Source: Bacteroidales bacterium (lineage in GTDB: Bacteria; Bacteroidota; Bacteroidia; Bacteroidales; UBA932). Taken from it: DNA of 64,000 nt. Below the pieces are notes generated by a model. The model saw only the letters and a program-made list of their open reading frames with translations. It had not been told where the DNA came from and did not search any database. Below, piece by piece: positions 23,947 to 32,311 of the stretch (the first letter of the stretch is position 1; each line of letters begins with the position of its first letter). The stretch is taken from assembly GCA_017934185.1 (NCBI GenBank), contig JAGBJY010000043.1, forward strand, positions 1-64,000, written 5' to 3'. Both the position numbers and the translations under genes were made by a program.

Positions 23947-26691
23947 CTAGTGCGCTTCTAACCAGTTCTTTCCGGCGGAACACTCCACTGTGAGGGGCAC
24001 CGCCAGCGAAATTACGTTTTCCATCACGTCCTTTACCATGGCCTTCAGGGCCGGAACCTCAGAAGGGAGGGCATCAAACACCAGTTCGTCGTGAATTTGC
24101 AGCACCATGCGGCTCTTGAAACCCTCTTCCCGCAGCCTCCGGGCCACGCCAATCATGGCCAGCTTGATGATATCGGCCGATGTCCCCTGAATGGGCGCAT
24201 TCACGGCATTGCGCTCGGCCAGGGCCCGGACGGTAGCGTTACGTGCCTGAATATCAGGAAGATAGCGCCGGCGCCCGAAAAGCGTCTGGACATAGCCGTG
24301 CTCCCGCGCAAAAGCCACTGAAGCGTCTATGAACGAGCGGATGGAAGGGAAGGCGGCGAAATAGTCGTCGATGAGCGCTTTGGCCGCGCCCCGGGGAAGA
24401 TGCAGCCGCTGGGCCAGGCCGAAGGAAGAAATGCCGTACATGATGCCGAAATTGGCGGTTTTGGCCATGCCGCGCTGCTCCCGCGTCACCTCCGACACCG
24501 GGATGCCGAAAATCTTGGCCGCGGTGGCCGCGTGAACGTCCACTCCGTCGCGGAACGCCTGGGTGAGGTGCTCGTCGCCGCTGAGGTGCGCCATAATCCT
24601 TAGCTCAATCTGCGAGTAGTCGGCCGATACGATAACCCCCTCGGGCGACCCCGGAACAAAGGCCTTCCGGATTTCCTTGCCCCGTTCCGTGCGGATGGGG
24701 ATGTTCTGCAGGTTGGGATTGCTGGAAGACAGCCGCCCCGTGGCGGTAAGTGCTTGATTGAACGTAGTGTGCACGCGTCCGTCCACCTCCGAGATGTACG
24801 AAGGGAAGGGCTCGATATAAGTGGAAAGCAGCTTTTTCACCGCCCGGAATTCCAGGATTTCATCCACAATGGGATGCCGGTCGGCAATGGCCAGCAGCGT
24901 TGCTTCATCCGTGGAATACTGGCCCTTGCTGCCGCTCTTTTTGGCCTTGGGGTCCAAATGGAGCTTGTCAAACAGCAGTTCGCCCACCTGCTTGGGGGAA
25001 GAGATGTTCAGCGAAGGTTCATCGGCCATCTCCCGGATGCGGGCTTCACGCTCCGAAAGTTCCCGGCGCAGCCCGTCGGCAAAGTGGCGGATTACGCCCA
25101 GGTCCACCTTCACGCCGTCGCGCTCCATCTTGGCGAGGACCTTTGCCAGCGGCTCTTCCATCTGGTCGTAAAAGGGCGGCAATTCCTGCCGTAATCGGAG
25201 CCCCAGCGGTACCAGCACCGCCGCTTCCTTCAGGCGGGACGGCTCCGGATTCTCGTCAAAAAGGGAACCCGTGGCGGCCGCAGACTCTTCTTCCAACGAA
25301 ACGTCCAGATAGGTTTGCGCCAGGGCCGACAATTCGTGCGAGCGCTCCGGATTGAGCACATAATGCATGAGCCGAACGTCGTTCCAGGGCCCTGCAAGGC
25401 CGATTCCCTCGTGCGCGAGCACACTGCTCTGCCACTTGAGGTCGGCCCCATATTTGGCAATGCCGGCATCCTCCAGCACGGCGCGCAGCGATTCCCGGTC
25501 GGAGCCGGGAATGACGGAACAAACCAGGACGTCACTCCCGGCTTGACCGGGAGTCCCCAGAAGAACGCGTTTTACCGGCGCAAAAATGCCCTCCCCGTAC
25601 GCCTCGGTAATCAGGCCGATGGCTCCGGAACTCTTTGCCGCAGCAAGTACCTCAGAGAAAGGGGCCTCCTGAAAGTTGAAGAGATGGCCGATCGGGTCGG
25701 CCATGACGTTCTGGTCGGCCATGACGCTTGGGCCAGAAGTCTCTGGCGGGAAGGGCCTTTCCGGAGCATTTGCCCGGACAGGGTCGCGAAGCGACGCGGA
25801 GGAAAGGTCCTTTCCGTCAGAGACGTTCCGAAGATATTTCTTGAGCGAAGCAAACTCATAATAATCAAACAGCTGCACCAGTTCCGGGGAGAACACCCCT
25901 GTGTAACGCATCTCCTCCGGCGTCACCGGCAGCTGCATGTCCGTCTTGATGGTAACCAGCGTCTTGGAAAGCGCCATGTGCGGCTGTGCCTCAAGAAACT
26001 GCGCCTGCAGGCGCGGCGTGAGTTCTTCCAGGTGCGCATAAATATTCTCCAGCGTGCCGTATTTGGCAATGAGCTTGGCGGCGCCCACTTCTCCCACGCC
26101 TTTCACCCCCGGCACATTGTCGGCCGTGTCGCCGCAAATGGCCAGCATGTCAATGACTTCTGAAGGCTTGGAGATGCCCCACTTGGAACACAGCTCGTCC
26201 GTGCCCCAGACCTCGGCATCGGCCCCGCTCTTGCCGGGCTTGTACTGGAAGGCGTGCTCTCCGATGAGCTGCCCGTAGTCTTTGTCCGGCGTTACCATGT
26301 AAACGTCCAGCTGGGGGCCCGCATGCTGCGCGCACACCGAACCCAGGACGTCATCGGCCTCAAAGCCCGGAATCATCAGAACCGGCACATTCATGGCGCG
26401 GACCAGCGCTGTAAGCGGCTCCAGGGCATCGATAATCAGTTGCGGGGTAGGCGGCCGGGTGCCCTTGTACTCAGGATAGAGTTCATTGCGGAAAGTTCCG
26501 CCCGGCGGGTCAAACGCCACGGCCAGATGACTGGGCTTTTCCCGCTCCACCAGCTCCAGCAGATACTTGGTAAAGCCAAAGAGGATGGACATGTCGGCCC
26601 CTTTGGAATTGATCATGGGCCGGCGCAGGAAAGCGTAGTACATCTTGAACACCAGCGCGTGCCCGTCTATGAGGAAGAGTTTCTGAGGCAT
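23947..26691 (-). CDS. polA: DNA polymerase I, 3'-5' exonuclease motifs degenerate
   Basis: The start at 26691 gives MPQKLFLIDGHALVFKMYYA, the usual N-terminus; a TAACTTTG element lies just upstream. The 5' nuclease domain (about 1-290) and the polymerase domain (about 500-914) are intact: VSADYSQIELRIMAHLSGD, the O-helix region QRGMAKTANFGIMYGIS, and MVLQIHDELVFD. The middle domain lacks the proofreading residues: the DxE motif is replaced by AIGLITEAYG, the NLKYD Asp by ADLKWQ, and the last Asp region by EAAVLVP. Between them is repeat-derived sequence (GTPGQAGSDV, VIPGSDRES) and a linker with MADQNVMADPIG. Function in replication and repair is expected without proofreading. Confidence 0.95.
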   Translation of the reverse strand: MPQKLFLIDGHALVFKMYYAFLRRPMINSKGADMSILFGFTKYLLELVEREKPSHLAVAFDPPGGTFRNELYPEYKGTRPPTPQLIIDALEPLTALVRAMNVPVLMIPGFEADDVLGSVCAQHAGPQLDVYMVTPDKDYGQLIGEHAFQYKPGKSGADAEVWGTDELCSKWGISKPSEVIDMLAICGDTADNVPGVKGVGEVGAAKLIAKYGTLENIYAHLEELTPRLQAQFLEAQPHMALSKTLVTIKTDMQLPVTPEEMRYTGVFSPELVQLFDYYEFASLKKYLRNVSDGKDLSSASLRDPVRANAPERPFPPETSGPSVMADQNVMADPIGHLFNFQEAPFSEVLAAAKSSGAIGLITEAYGEGIFAPVKRVLLGTPGQAGSDVLVCSVIPGSDRESLRAVLEDAGIAKYGADLKWQSSVLAHEGIGLAGPWNDVRLMHYVLNPERSHELSALAQTYLDVSLEEESAAATGSLFDENPEPSRLKEAAVLVPLGLRLRQELPPFYDQMEEPLAKVLAKMERDGVKVDLGVIRHFADGLRRELSEREARIREMADEPSLNISSPKQVGELLFDKLHLDPKAKKSGSKGQYSTDEATLLAIADRHPIVDEILEFRAVKKLLSTYIEPFPSYISEVDGRVHTTFNQALTATGRLSSSNPNLQNIPIRTERGKEIRKAFVPGSPEGVIVSADYSQIELRIMAHLSGDEHLTQAFRDGVDVHAATAAKIFGIPVSEVTREQRGMAKTANFGIMYGISSFGLAQRLHLPRGAAKALIDDYFAAFPSIRSFIDASVAFAREHGYVQTLFGRRRYLPDIQARNATVRALAERNAVNAPIQGTSADIIKLAMIGVARRLREEGFKSRMVLQIHDELVFDALPSEVPALKAMVKDVMENVISLAVPLTVECSAGKNWLEAH
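25490..25555. repeat. Pair of palindromic repeats inside polA
   Basis: Palindrome A: ATTCCCGG (25491-25498) and CCGGGAAT (25505-25512). Palindrome B: ACTCCCGG (25534-25541) and CCGGGAGT (25547-25554). Each is bordered by GTCA/TGAC in opposite orientation, so the two are inverted copies of one element type (ATTCCCGG-N-CCGGGAATGAC). They are read in frame and encode the GTPGQAGSDV and VIPGSDRES peptides at about residues 378-402 of PolA. Confidence 0.8.
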
Positions 26692-26697
26692 AGCCTT

Positions 26698-26705
26698 CAA
26701 AGTTA
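26698..26705 (-). promoter_or_regulatory. polA: Candidate polA -7 element TAACTTTG, leaderless geometry
   Basis: Minus-strand TAACTTTG fits TAnnTTTG and ends 6 bases before the polA ATG at 26691. No convincing -33 element. It lies in the 24-base gap after the GH89 gene. Confidence 0.5.
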
Positions 26706-26715
26706 CAAAAAAAAG

Positions 26716-29496
26716 CTAGAAGCTCAGTCGCACTTTCAAAGGAAAATGGTCGGAGAGTTTTTCGGAAGTAAGCACCTGGGAAGACAGTACCTGAACCGGG
26801 GCCGCTGCCTTGAGGGCAAATACATAGTCGATGCACTCGCGGGGATGCTCTACAGAGAAACTCAGTTCCTGTCCCGAAAGCTGCTCCCAGCATTCGCTGA
26901 GCCGGGCAATGACGGGGCTTTCCGGCTTGGCATTCATGTCTCCGCAAAGGAAAACTGGCTTTCCGAAACCCGCGTAACGTTCCATGAACCATTCATTGAT
27001 GGTGCGGGCCTGTTCCAGGGCCGCGGCCTCGCTGGAGTACTCCAGGTGCACGGAGGCAAACACGCAGGAAGGCGTTTCCAGCACGGCGACGCTGCGCGGC
27101 TCGCTGCCGTCGCCCTGCGGAAGGGCCAGCGAAGCGCGCTCCAGCACGTTTTCGCGCGCCAGTACGCCATTCCCATAGGCCCCTCCGGCAAAGGGAAAGG
27201 CCGATGCAAAATGGTACTGGGCACCGCCCATGGCTTCGGCCAAGTCTTTGACCTGGAAGCTGTTATGCCGGCGGTTACAGCTGTCGGTTTCCTGGACGGC
27301 CACCAAATCGGCCTCTTCCAGCGCCCGGGCAATGCCCTTCACGCTGCTTTTGTCATACTTTCCAAAGGCTCCCACATTGTAACTGATAAGGGTGCGTTCT
27401 GTGGGAAACCATTTTTTCAGGAGTTTCGGACCCAGTACAGCAGGGTCTGCGGCGGGTCTGTCTTCCACCATGGGCGCGGCTGCCACCAGGCTTTTTTCCA
27501 GGGCGGAGCACTGCTCGTCAAAGGCCTTTTGGTCAAAGGCTCGGCCTTCCTCTACGCAGCTAAGCTCCTCACTGATAAAGAGTTCCCAGCGCTTGGCGTA
27601 ATAATGGTCAACGAGCCCGCTCCACAGGCGGTTGGCGTAATCGTTCAGGTTGGGCGCATCGCCCCAGGTGGTGATGAGGTGCCAGGCATTGTACCGGTAA
27701 TAGGCTTCTTCTTCCGGAGATTGTGCCCAGGCCGATGCCTCCGTCAGCCAGCGGTCCAGGCGGCTGTGCGGGTCGCAGGCGGTGAGGGCGCTAATATCGG
27801 AGAGCATTTCCCGCATCTTTGCGGCGGCATCCTGCGCCATCGGCAAATTGCCCGCCTTGCAGGCCGATACAAAGGCGTCGCGCAGTAGGGGAAAGTGGTT
27901 CCCCAGCGCCTGGGAGCCCAGCGCAATGTCCTGCGGCGCCTCCCGCCACAGCTGTACCAGCGTGGCGTTGCTGTAGGGGGTTCTGTGTGCCACCCGCCAG
28001 CTGTGGTAGCCTTCTTCCGAGGGGCGGTCGCACACCAGCACTCCTTCGGAGGTGGAGGCTCGAAGGTAGATGTTGTCGGCCAGGGCTTGGGACAGCCCTT
28101 CGGGGTAGCCGCTGCGGCGGTCCTTGAAGGCCAGCCACGCGTCATCGGCCTGGCCCGTTTCCCATGCGCGTCCCAGCACGTATTCGTAGAACCAGGCATT
28201 GAGCCCGAAGCCTTCCAGCGTGCAGCCGATGCCGCTAAGGTTGTCGCCGCCATCGGCCAACGCCTTGGATATGCGCTCACTTTCCAGGCGGAAAGGCCCT
28301 GCCAGGCGGGTGTTGCCGCCAAAGTTCCCCAGATAGCAGAAGATGTACCTCTGGCCGTAGAAACGCTCCGTGAGCTCCCAAACCGGCACCCGCTCCGTGT
28401 AATAGTCCAAAAGGGTCACTTTCCCCTCCGGAACAGCCTCCAGGTACGCTTTTACGATTTCCGGGGTCCAGTGCTTGCGGTCGTAATAGAACAGCCACCC
28501 CATTTGCAGCCAATTGGCCTCAGGGTCTACGGCCGCCACGCTGCCAAAGGCTTCACGCCCGATGCGGGCAAGGGTTTCCGGGTCCCAGGACGGGGGATCC
28601 ACCTCGTTGAAAAGGTCGAATCCGTAAATATGGTCTGTGCCGTAGAGCCGGGTCTGGGTCTCCAGGAATTCCCGCTGGATGACGGCGTAGAGGCTGTCTT
28701 CCGGCGACAGGAAATGCGGCAGATTCTTGGGCCCGAAGCCGCCCCAGCCTGTAATGTCGGTAATTTGGGCCGATGGATACAAGTCCTTGAACTGTACCGG
28801 AACGTGGCCGGCAAAAGCGGGAAGGACGGGCTTCATGCCCAGGGCGCGCTCCCGCTGCAGGATTTGCTTCTGGAGCGCCTTTTGCCCGTCTATCCACCCC
28901 TGCGGGAGGGGACCGTCCACCCCGTCAATATTGCACATGCGGTGCCAGGGAAGGTGGGCCGGCCCGGTGAACCAGGCGCGAATCTCCTCGTCGGAGAGGC
29001 CATGGCGCCGCCAAACTTCCTGCCAAACGGCTTCCTGCCCGGTGATGGCCAGCGGCAGGTTCACCCCCTGCAGCGCCATCCAGTCAATCAGGCGCTCCCA
29101 GTCTTTCCACTGCCACCAGGGCATGGTGTAACCGAAGGTGCAGTAATTCAGGAAGAAACGCTGCGGGACCAGCGCCCTTCCCATAACCGGCTCTTGTACA
29201 AGGGGTTGGGCCGATGGAAGCACCACCGGCGCATCGGCATACCAGGAAACCGTGGCGGCGCAGTTTTCGCTCAGGTAGCGGTTCAGGCCCACCGCCATGG
29301 CGCTGGTGCTGCTGCCTTCGATGACCAGCGTTGTCCCTTTGGAGTAGAAGCAGTAGCGTTCTGTGCTGTCCTTGACTTCCTTGAACTGAATCTTGTATGC
29401 GGGAGCAATGCGCCGGGCAAGTTCCTTGGCCGCCCGCTCCGAGGGGCTGCTGCAAGCGGTGAGGAGTGCGAGGAGAAGTAGGGTGTGGAGTTTCAT
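26716..29496 (-). CDS. GH89 alpha-N-acetylglucosaminidase fused to an EEP nuclease/phosphatase domain
   Basis: A 926-residue lipoprotein (lipobox LTAC, about residue 15). Residues about 20-690 are GH89: TFGYTMPWWQWKDWERLIDWM, GVNLPLAITGQEAVW, the acid/base region YGFDLFNEVDPPSW, and the nucleophile region GIGCTLEGFGLN. Residues about 700-926 are a complete endonuclease/exonuclease/phosphatase fold: LISYNVGAF, AVQETDS, YGNGVLA, FASVHLEY, LCGDMNAKPES, IDYVFA and LSDHFPLKV, with the expected Glu, His, Asp-Asn and Asp-His residues. GH89 enzymes remove terminal alpha-GlcNAc from glycans. The frame is continuous, with no sign of a frameshift at the joint (KKWFPT then ERTLISYNV). The EEP substrate is unknown. 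Confidence 0.9.
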   Translation of the reverse strand: MKLHTLLLLALLTACSSPSERAAKELARRIAPAYKIQFKEVKDSTERYCFYSKGTTLVIEGSSTSAMAVGLNRYLSENCAATVSWYADAPVVLPSAQPLVQEPVMGRALVPQRFFLNYCTFGYTMPWWQWKDWERLIDWMALQGVNLPLAITGQEAVWQEVWRRHGLSDEEIRAWFTGPAHLPWHRMCNIDGVDGPLPQGWIDGQKALQKQILQRERALGMKPVLPAFAGHVPVQFKDLYPSAQITDITGWGGFGPKNLPHFLSPEDSLYAVIQREFLETQTRLYGTDHIYGFDLFNEVDPPSWDPETLARIGREAFGSVAAVDPEANWLQMGWLFYYDRKHWTPEIVKAYLEAVPEGKVTLLDYYTERVPVWELTERFYGQRYIFCYLGNFGGNTRLAGPFRLESERISKALADGGDNLSGIGCTLEGFGLNAWFYEYVLGRAWETGQADDAWLAFKDRRSGYPEGLSQALADNIYLRASTSEGVLVCDRPSEEGYHSWRVAHRTPYSNATLVQLWREAPQDIALGSQALGNHFPLLRDAFVSACKAGNLPMAQDAAAKMREMLSDISALTACDPHSRLDRWLTEASAWAQSPEEEAYYRYNAWHLITTWGDAPNLNDYANRLWSGLVDHYYAKRWELFISEELSCVEEGRAFDQKAFDEQCSALEKSLVAAAPMVEDRPAADPAVLGPKLLKKWFPTERTLISYNVGAFGKYDKSSVKGIARALEEADLVAVQETDSCNRRHNSFQVKDLAEAMGGAQYHFASAFPFAGGAYGNGVLARENVLERASLALPQGDGSEPRSVAVLETPSCVFASVHLEYSSEAAALEQARTINEWFMERYAGFGKPVFLCGDMNAKPESPVIARLSECWEQLSGQELSFSVEHPRECIDYVFALKAAAPVQVLSSQVLTSEKLSDHFPLKVRLSF

Positions 29497-29522
29497 GGAG
29501 AAGGTTTATACGGAGTAGATAA

Positions 29523-29879
29523 TTAATATGAAATAACCCTTTTGAGCCAGAGTTTCAGGACAGGGTCTCCAAGGATTAGTCCCTTGGGCGTGAGTTCCAC
29601 CAGTTCTTTATCAATCATGGATTGCTTGAGCCTGGTGATATTGGAAGCCGAGCCAAGATTGTATTGATCCCGGACAGGCGTTTCCCCGAACCCGCTTGAT
29701 ACGCCATCTATGATGGCCCTGAGAAAGTTCAACTGGTAAGTTGTGAGCGCCTGGGTCTGTTCGATAAACGCATTGCTGTTCTGGGCCACTAAATCATCCA
29801 CCGCCCGGCTGAAGGATTCCTCGGTGACGGCATCACCGGAAAGCAGTAGGACTGAATAGGACAGCGTTGTTTTCTGCAA
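29523..29879 (-). pseudogene. C-terminal remnant of an AAA/archaeal-type ATPase
   Basis: 118 residues with a TTG as the only start. ALTTYQLNFLRAIIDGVSSGFG, then LGSASNITRLKQSMIDKELVEL and GDPVLKLWLKR, match the C-terminal winged-helix end of ATP-binding proteins of the archaeal-ATPase type in Bacteroidetes. The ATPase core with Walker motifs is missing. A TATATTTG element overlaps the start, so the fragment may be transcribed, but it cannot be an ATPase. Confidence 0.6.
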
Positions 29880-29901
29880 ATATAGAAGAAAAATTGGTAA
29901 T

Positions 29902-29946
29902 ACACAAGTTTGTGTAACACAACATTGTGTAACACGGGGTTGTGCA
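29902..29946. repeat. Three 15-base tandem palindromic repeats
   Basis: Units 29902-29916 (ACACAAGTTTGTGTA), 29917-29931 (ACACAACATTGTGTA) and 29932-29946 (ACACGGGGTTGTGCA) are exactly consecutive. The first two are palindromes of the form ACACAA-N2/3-TTGTGT; the third is degenerate. They lie between the ATPase remnant and the AAA/PD-(D/E)XK gene and could be an operator array. Confidence 0.8.
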
Positions 29947-30066
29947 ATCTATGACCGGGTGCAGGCGGCGCTGGAGCAGACCTAGGAACGTTGTATTCAT
30001 TACCAAGCAGTTCCTTTGCAGAATGAAAGAATAATTCGTACCTTTACGGACGTAATTCAGGACGCT

Positions 30067-31650
30067 ATGGAAACCGGCACCCGCAAATATCCCGTAGGAA
30101 TACAGACCTTTTCAGTAATCAGGAAAGGCGGTTATCTCTATATTGACAAGACAGATCTGGTCTGGGAAATGACCCGGATGAAGTTTGTCTTTCTCAGCCG
30201 TCCCCGCCGCTTCGGGAAATCCCTCCTTACTTCCACCCTGGATGCCTATTTCAAAGGGGACAAGGCCCTTTTTGAGGGGCTGAAAATTATGGCGTTGGAA
30301 AAGGACTGGGAATCGTATCCGGTCTTTCACTTGGACTTGAGCAGCACCAAGGCGGAGACTACGGTAGAAGGGTTGCGGACCGTTCTGTTCCGTCTGCTGG
30401 AGGGGTACAAACAAAAATATGGCGAAGGGGCGTATGAAACCTCGCCGGGTGGTCTTTTCAGCGGTCTCATCCACCGTGCTTTCGAGCAGACAGGCCGGCA
30501 GGTGGTGGTCATCATCGATGAATACGACGCCCCGCTGCTGGACAAACTCCATCAGGAGGAATTACTCGGAGATTTCCGGAACGTGATGCAGGAGTTCTTT
30601 GTGCAGTTGAAATCCAACGAGTCCATGATTCGTTTCTGTTTCATCACCGGCATCACCAAGTTCAGCCAGCTCAGCATCTTCTCTACCATCAACAACCTCA
30701 CCAACATCTCCATGCAAAAGGAGTATTCGGCCCTGTGCGGAATTACCGAAGAAGAGTTTACGCGCGATATGGATCCGGATATCGAAATGCTCTCGCAGCG
30801 GTATGAATGCACTAAAGAGGAAATGCATGAACGGCTAAAACAGCAGTACGACGGGTATCATTTTTCCGAAGAATCTCCGGAGGTCTATAACCCGTTTAGC
30901 CTGCTCAAGTGTTTCCTCCAAAAGAAGATAGCCAACTACTGGTTCGAAAGCGGAACGCCTTCCTATCTTATCCGCCAGATGCAGCATTTCCGCACCGACA
31001 TTACCAGCATGGACCGCATTGAGGCCGATGCCATGTCCTTCGACCGGCCCACCGAGGCCATGGAAGACGCGCTGCCCCTGCTGTACCAGAGCGGCTATCT
31101 CACCATCAAGGATTACGATAGCCTTCTGGATTTCTATACGCTGGCCATTCCCAACAAGGAAGTGCGTGTAGGCCTTCTTGAAGGCCTGATTCCCACCTAC
31201 ATAGGGATGGAGAGCGGAAATGTCAAACTGGGCTTCGCCGCCAAATTCTGGAAGGTATTGCGTACGGGCGACATCCACACCGCCATGCAGGAGATGAAGG
31301 CGTTCCTGGCCTCCGTTCCCTACGTGGAAGGCTTCCGGAAGAAACTCTCCGAGGTGAAGAACTACGAAGGCTTCTACGAATACACCTTCTGGCTCATTTT
31401 CAACATGCTCAATGTCTATGCCCCTACGCAGGTGAAGTGCGCCGGTGGCCGAATTGACTTTGTCGTGAACATGCCGGATACCACTTATGTGTTTGAACTG
31501 AAGGTTCACGGATCGGCTAAGGCGGCGCTGGAGCAGATTAATTCCCAGGGGTATGCGTTACCGTTCCAGACAGAGGGTCGGTCGGTTGTGAAAGTGGGCG
31601 TGTCCTTTGACCGCGACACCATGACGGTAGGGGACTGGGTGGTGGAATAA
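30067..31650 (+). CDS. AAA-ATPase-like protein with PD-(D/E)XK nuclease domain
   Basis: The ATG at 30067 gives METGTRKYPVGIQTFSVIRK, matching the family N-terminus; a TTG at 30016 is also possible. The protein (527 residues) has an AAA-ATPase_like domain with KTDLVWEMTR, the modified Walker A FLSRPRRFGKSLL, Walker B VVVIIDEYDAPLLDK and the sensor FCFITGITKFSQLSIFSTINN (motif GITKFSQ). The C-terminal DUF1703 domain has the nuclease motif GGRIDFVVNMPDTTYVFELKV (D and ExK). The family is abundant in gut Bacteroidetes; its function is unknown. A second, divergent member lies at 33179. Confidence 0.88.
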   Translation: METGTRKYPVGIQTFSVIRKGGYLYIDKTDLVWEMTRMKFVFLSRPRRFGKSLLTSTLDAYFKGDKALFEGLKIMALEKDWESYPVFHLDLSSTKAETTVEGLRTVLFRLLEGYKQKYGEGAYETSPGGLFSGLIHRAFEQTGRQVVVIIDEYDAPLLDKLHQEELLGDFRNVMQEFFVQLKSNESMIRFCFITGITKFSQLSIFSTINNLTNISMQKEYSALCGITEEEFTRDMDPDIEMLSQRYECTKEEMHERLKQQYDGYHFSEESPEVYNPFSLLKCFLQKKIANYWFESGTPSYLIRQMQHFRTDITSMDRIEADAMSFDRPTEAMEDALPLLYQSGYLTIKDYDSLLDFYTLAIPNKEVRVGLLEGLIPTYIGMESGNVKLGFAAKFWKVLRTGDIHTAMQEMKAFLASVPYVEGFRKKLSEVKNYEGFYEYTFWLIFNMLNVYAPTQVKCAGGRIDFVVNMPDTTYVFELKVHGSAKAALEQINSQGYALPFQTEGRSVVKVGVSFDRDTMTVGDWVVE

Positions 31651-31670
31651 GCAAAAAAAGGGGATCGTGG

Positions 31671-31910
31671 CTACGCAACTTTGAGCAAATCGGTCATGCT
31701 GTATACTTTACTCAAAGCTTCGAACGTGAAGAATTGATCGTCCAGAATCATCCATTGATTCCGCTGTTTCACGGAAAGCGATTTGATGTCCGGATACATC
31801 CTTAGAGGAACTATTACTTCACGCCCGTCAGAAAAGAATACAGCCATTTTCCCTCTCAGTGAGAAGTCTAATCTCTTGATACTTAAATCTGTATTAGATA
31901 TTTTGCACAT
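31671..31910 (-). CDS. DUF2442 small protein
   Basis: The start at 31910 is chosen because it lies 4 bases after the stop of the DUF4160 gene and gives a normal-length 79-residue protein; an ATG at 31952 is an alternative. GKMAVFFSDGREVIVPLRMYP followed by QWMILDDQFFTFEALSKVYS (the last block reading as LDD-FF-FEAL) matches DUF2442. DUF2442 genes commonly pair with DUF4160 genes, and the pair has been suggested to be a toxin-antitoxin-like module; no activity is established. Confidence 0.72.
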   Translation of the reverse strand: MCKISNTDLSIKRLDFSLRGKMAVFFSDGREVIVPLRMYPDIKSLSVKQRNQWMILDDQFFTFEALSKVYSMTDLLKVA

Positions 31911-31914
31911 AGGT

Positions 31915-32211
31915 TTATTTTTCAAGATTTTTAACAACTGTTTTTTCGCCATTGAATGATTTTGTAATCTGTTCATTGAGGAAATCCCAATTATCTTCGA
32001 TGGCCTTAACCAACATAGCATTCTCTTTGGAAGATAATTCAGAATAGTCAATTTCTACGCATTTTTCTCCTTCTTTCTCAATCCATATCTTTGCTACAGA
32101 TTTTAGATGACGCTGTCCTTTTTTAAAAATATGGATGTGTCTTCTATTGTCATTGATATCCGTAGGAATGGAAATCAAAAGGAATAACTTCAAAAATGCC
32201 AACTGTCCCAT
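31915..32211 (-). CDS. DUF4160 small protein
   Basis: 98 residues, with the family motif DNRRHIHIFKKG (usually HxPPHxHV) near residue 24 and a helical C-terminal part (KENAMLVKAIEDNWDFLNEQ). It precedes DUF2442 in what looks like a two-gene unit with its own promoter. AT-rich compared with the surrounding core genes, which fits acquired DNA. Confidence 0.7.
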   Translation of the reverse strand: MGQLAFLKLFLLISIPTDINDNRRHIHIFKKGQRHLKSVAKIWIEKEGEKCVEIDYSELSSKENAMLVKAIEDNWDFLNEQITKSFNGEKTVVKNLEK

Positions 32212-32231
32212 ATCTCATATCATTCTTTTTG

Positions 32232-32262
32232 CAAAACTACAAATCTTTCAGAAAAAAAACAA
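32232..32262 (-). promoter_or_regulatory. Promoter for the DUF4160/DUF2442 unit
   Basis: Minus-strand TTG (32260-32262) and TAGTTTTG (32232-32239) are 20 bases apart; the ATG is 20 bases after the -7 element. The -33 part overlaps the terminator of the preceding fragment. Confidence 0.6.
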
Positions 32263-32283
32263 GGCGGTCTTGGAGACCGCCTT
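32252..32283 (-). terminator. Intrinsic terminator
   Basis: On the minus strand AAGGCGGTCT-CCA-AGACCGCCTT (32261-32283) forms a perfect 10-base-pair stem followed by G and a run of eight T. It would end transcription of the fragment at 32312. Confidence 0.85.
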
Positions 32284-32311
32284 GAATCGTTATGAGAGGG
32301 GGAGAAGAATG

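Noticed and set aside
26254..29481. Two long plus-strand frames of 544 and 528 codons
   Set aside because: They are antisense to polA and the GH89 fusion, both firmly identified.
29902..29946. Possible start of a CRISPR array
   Set aside because: The 15-base units are directly adjacent with no spacers and there are no cas genes in the window.
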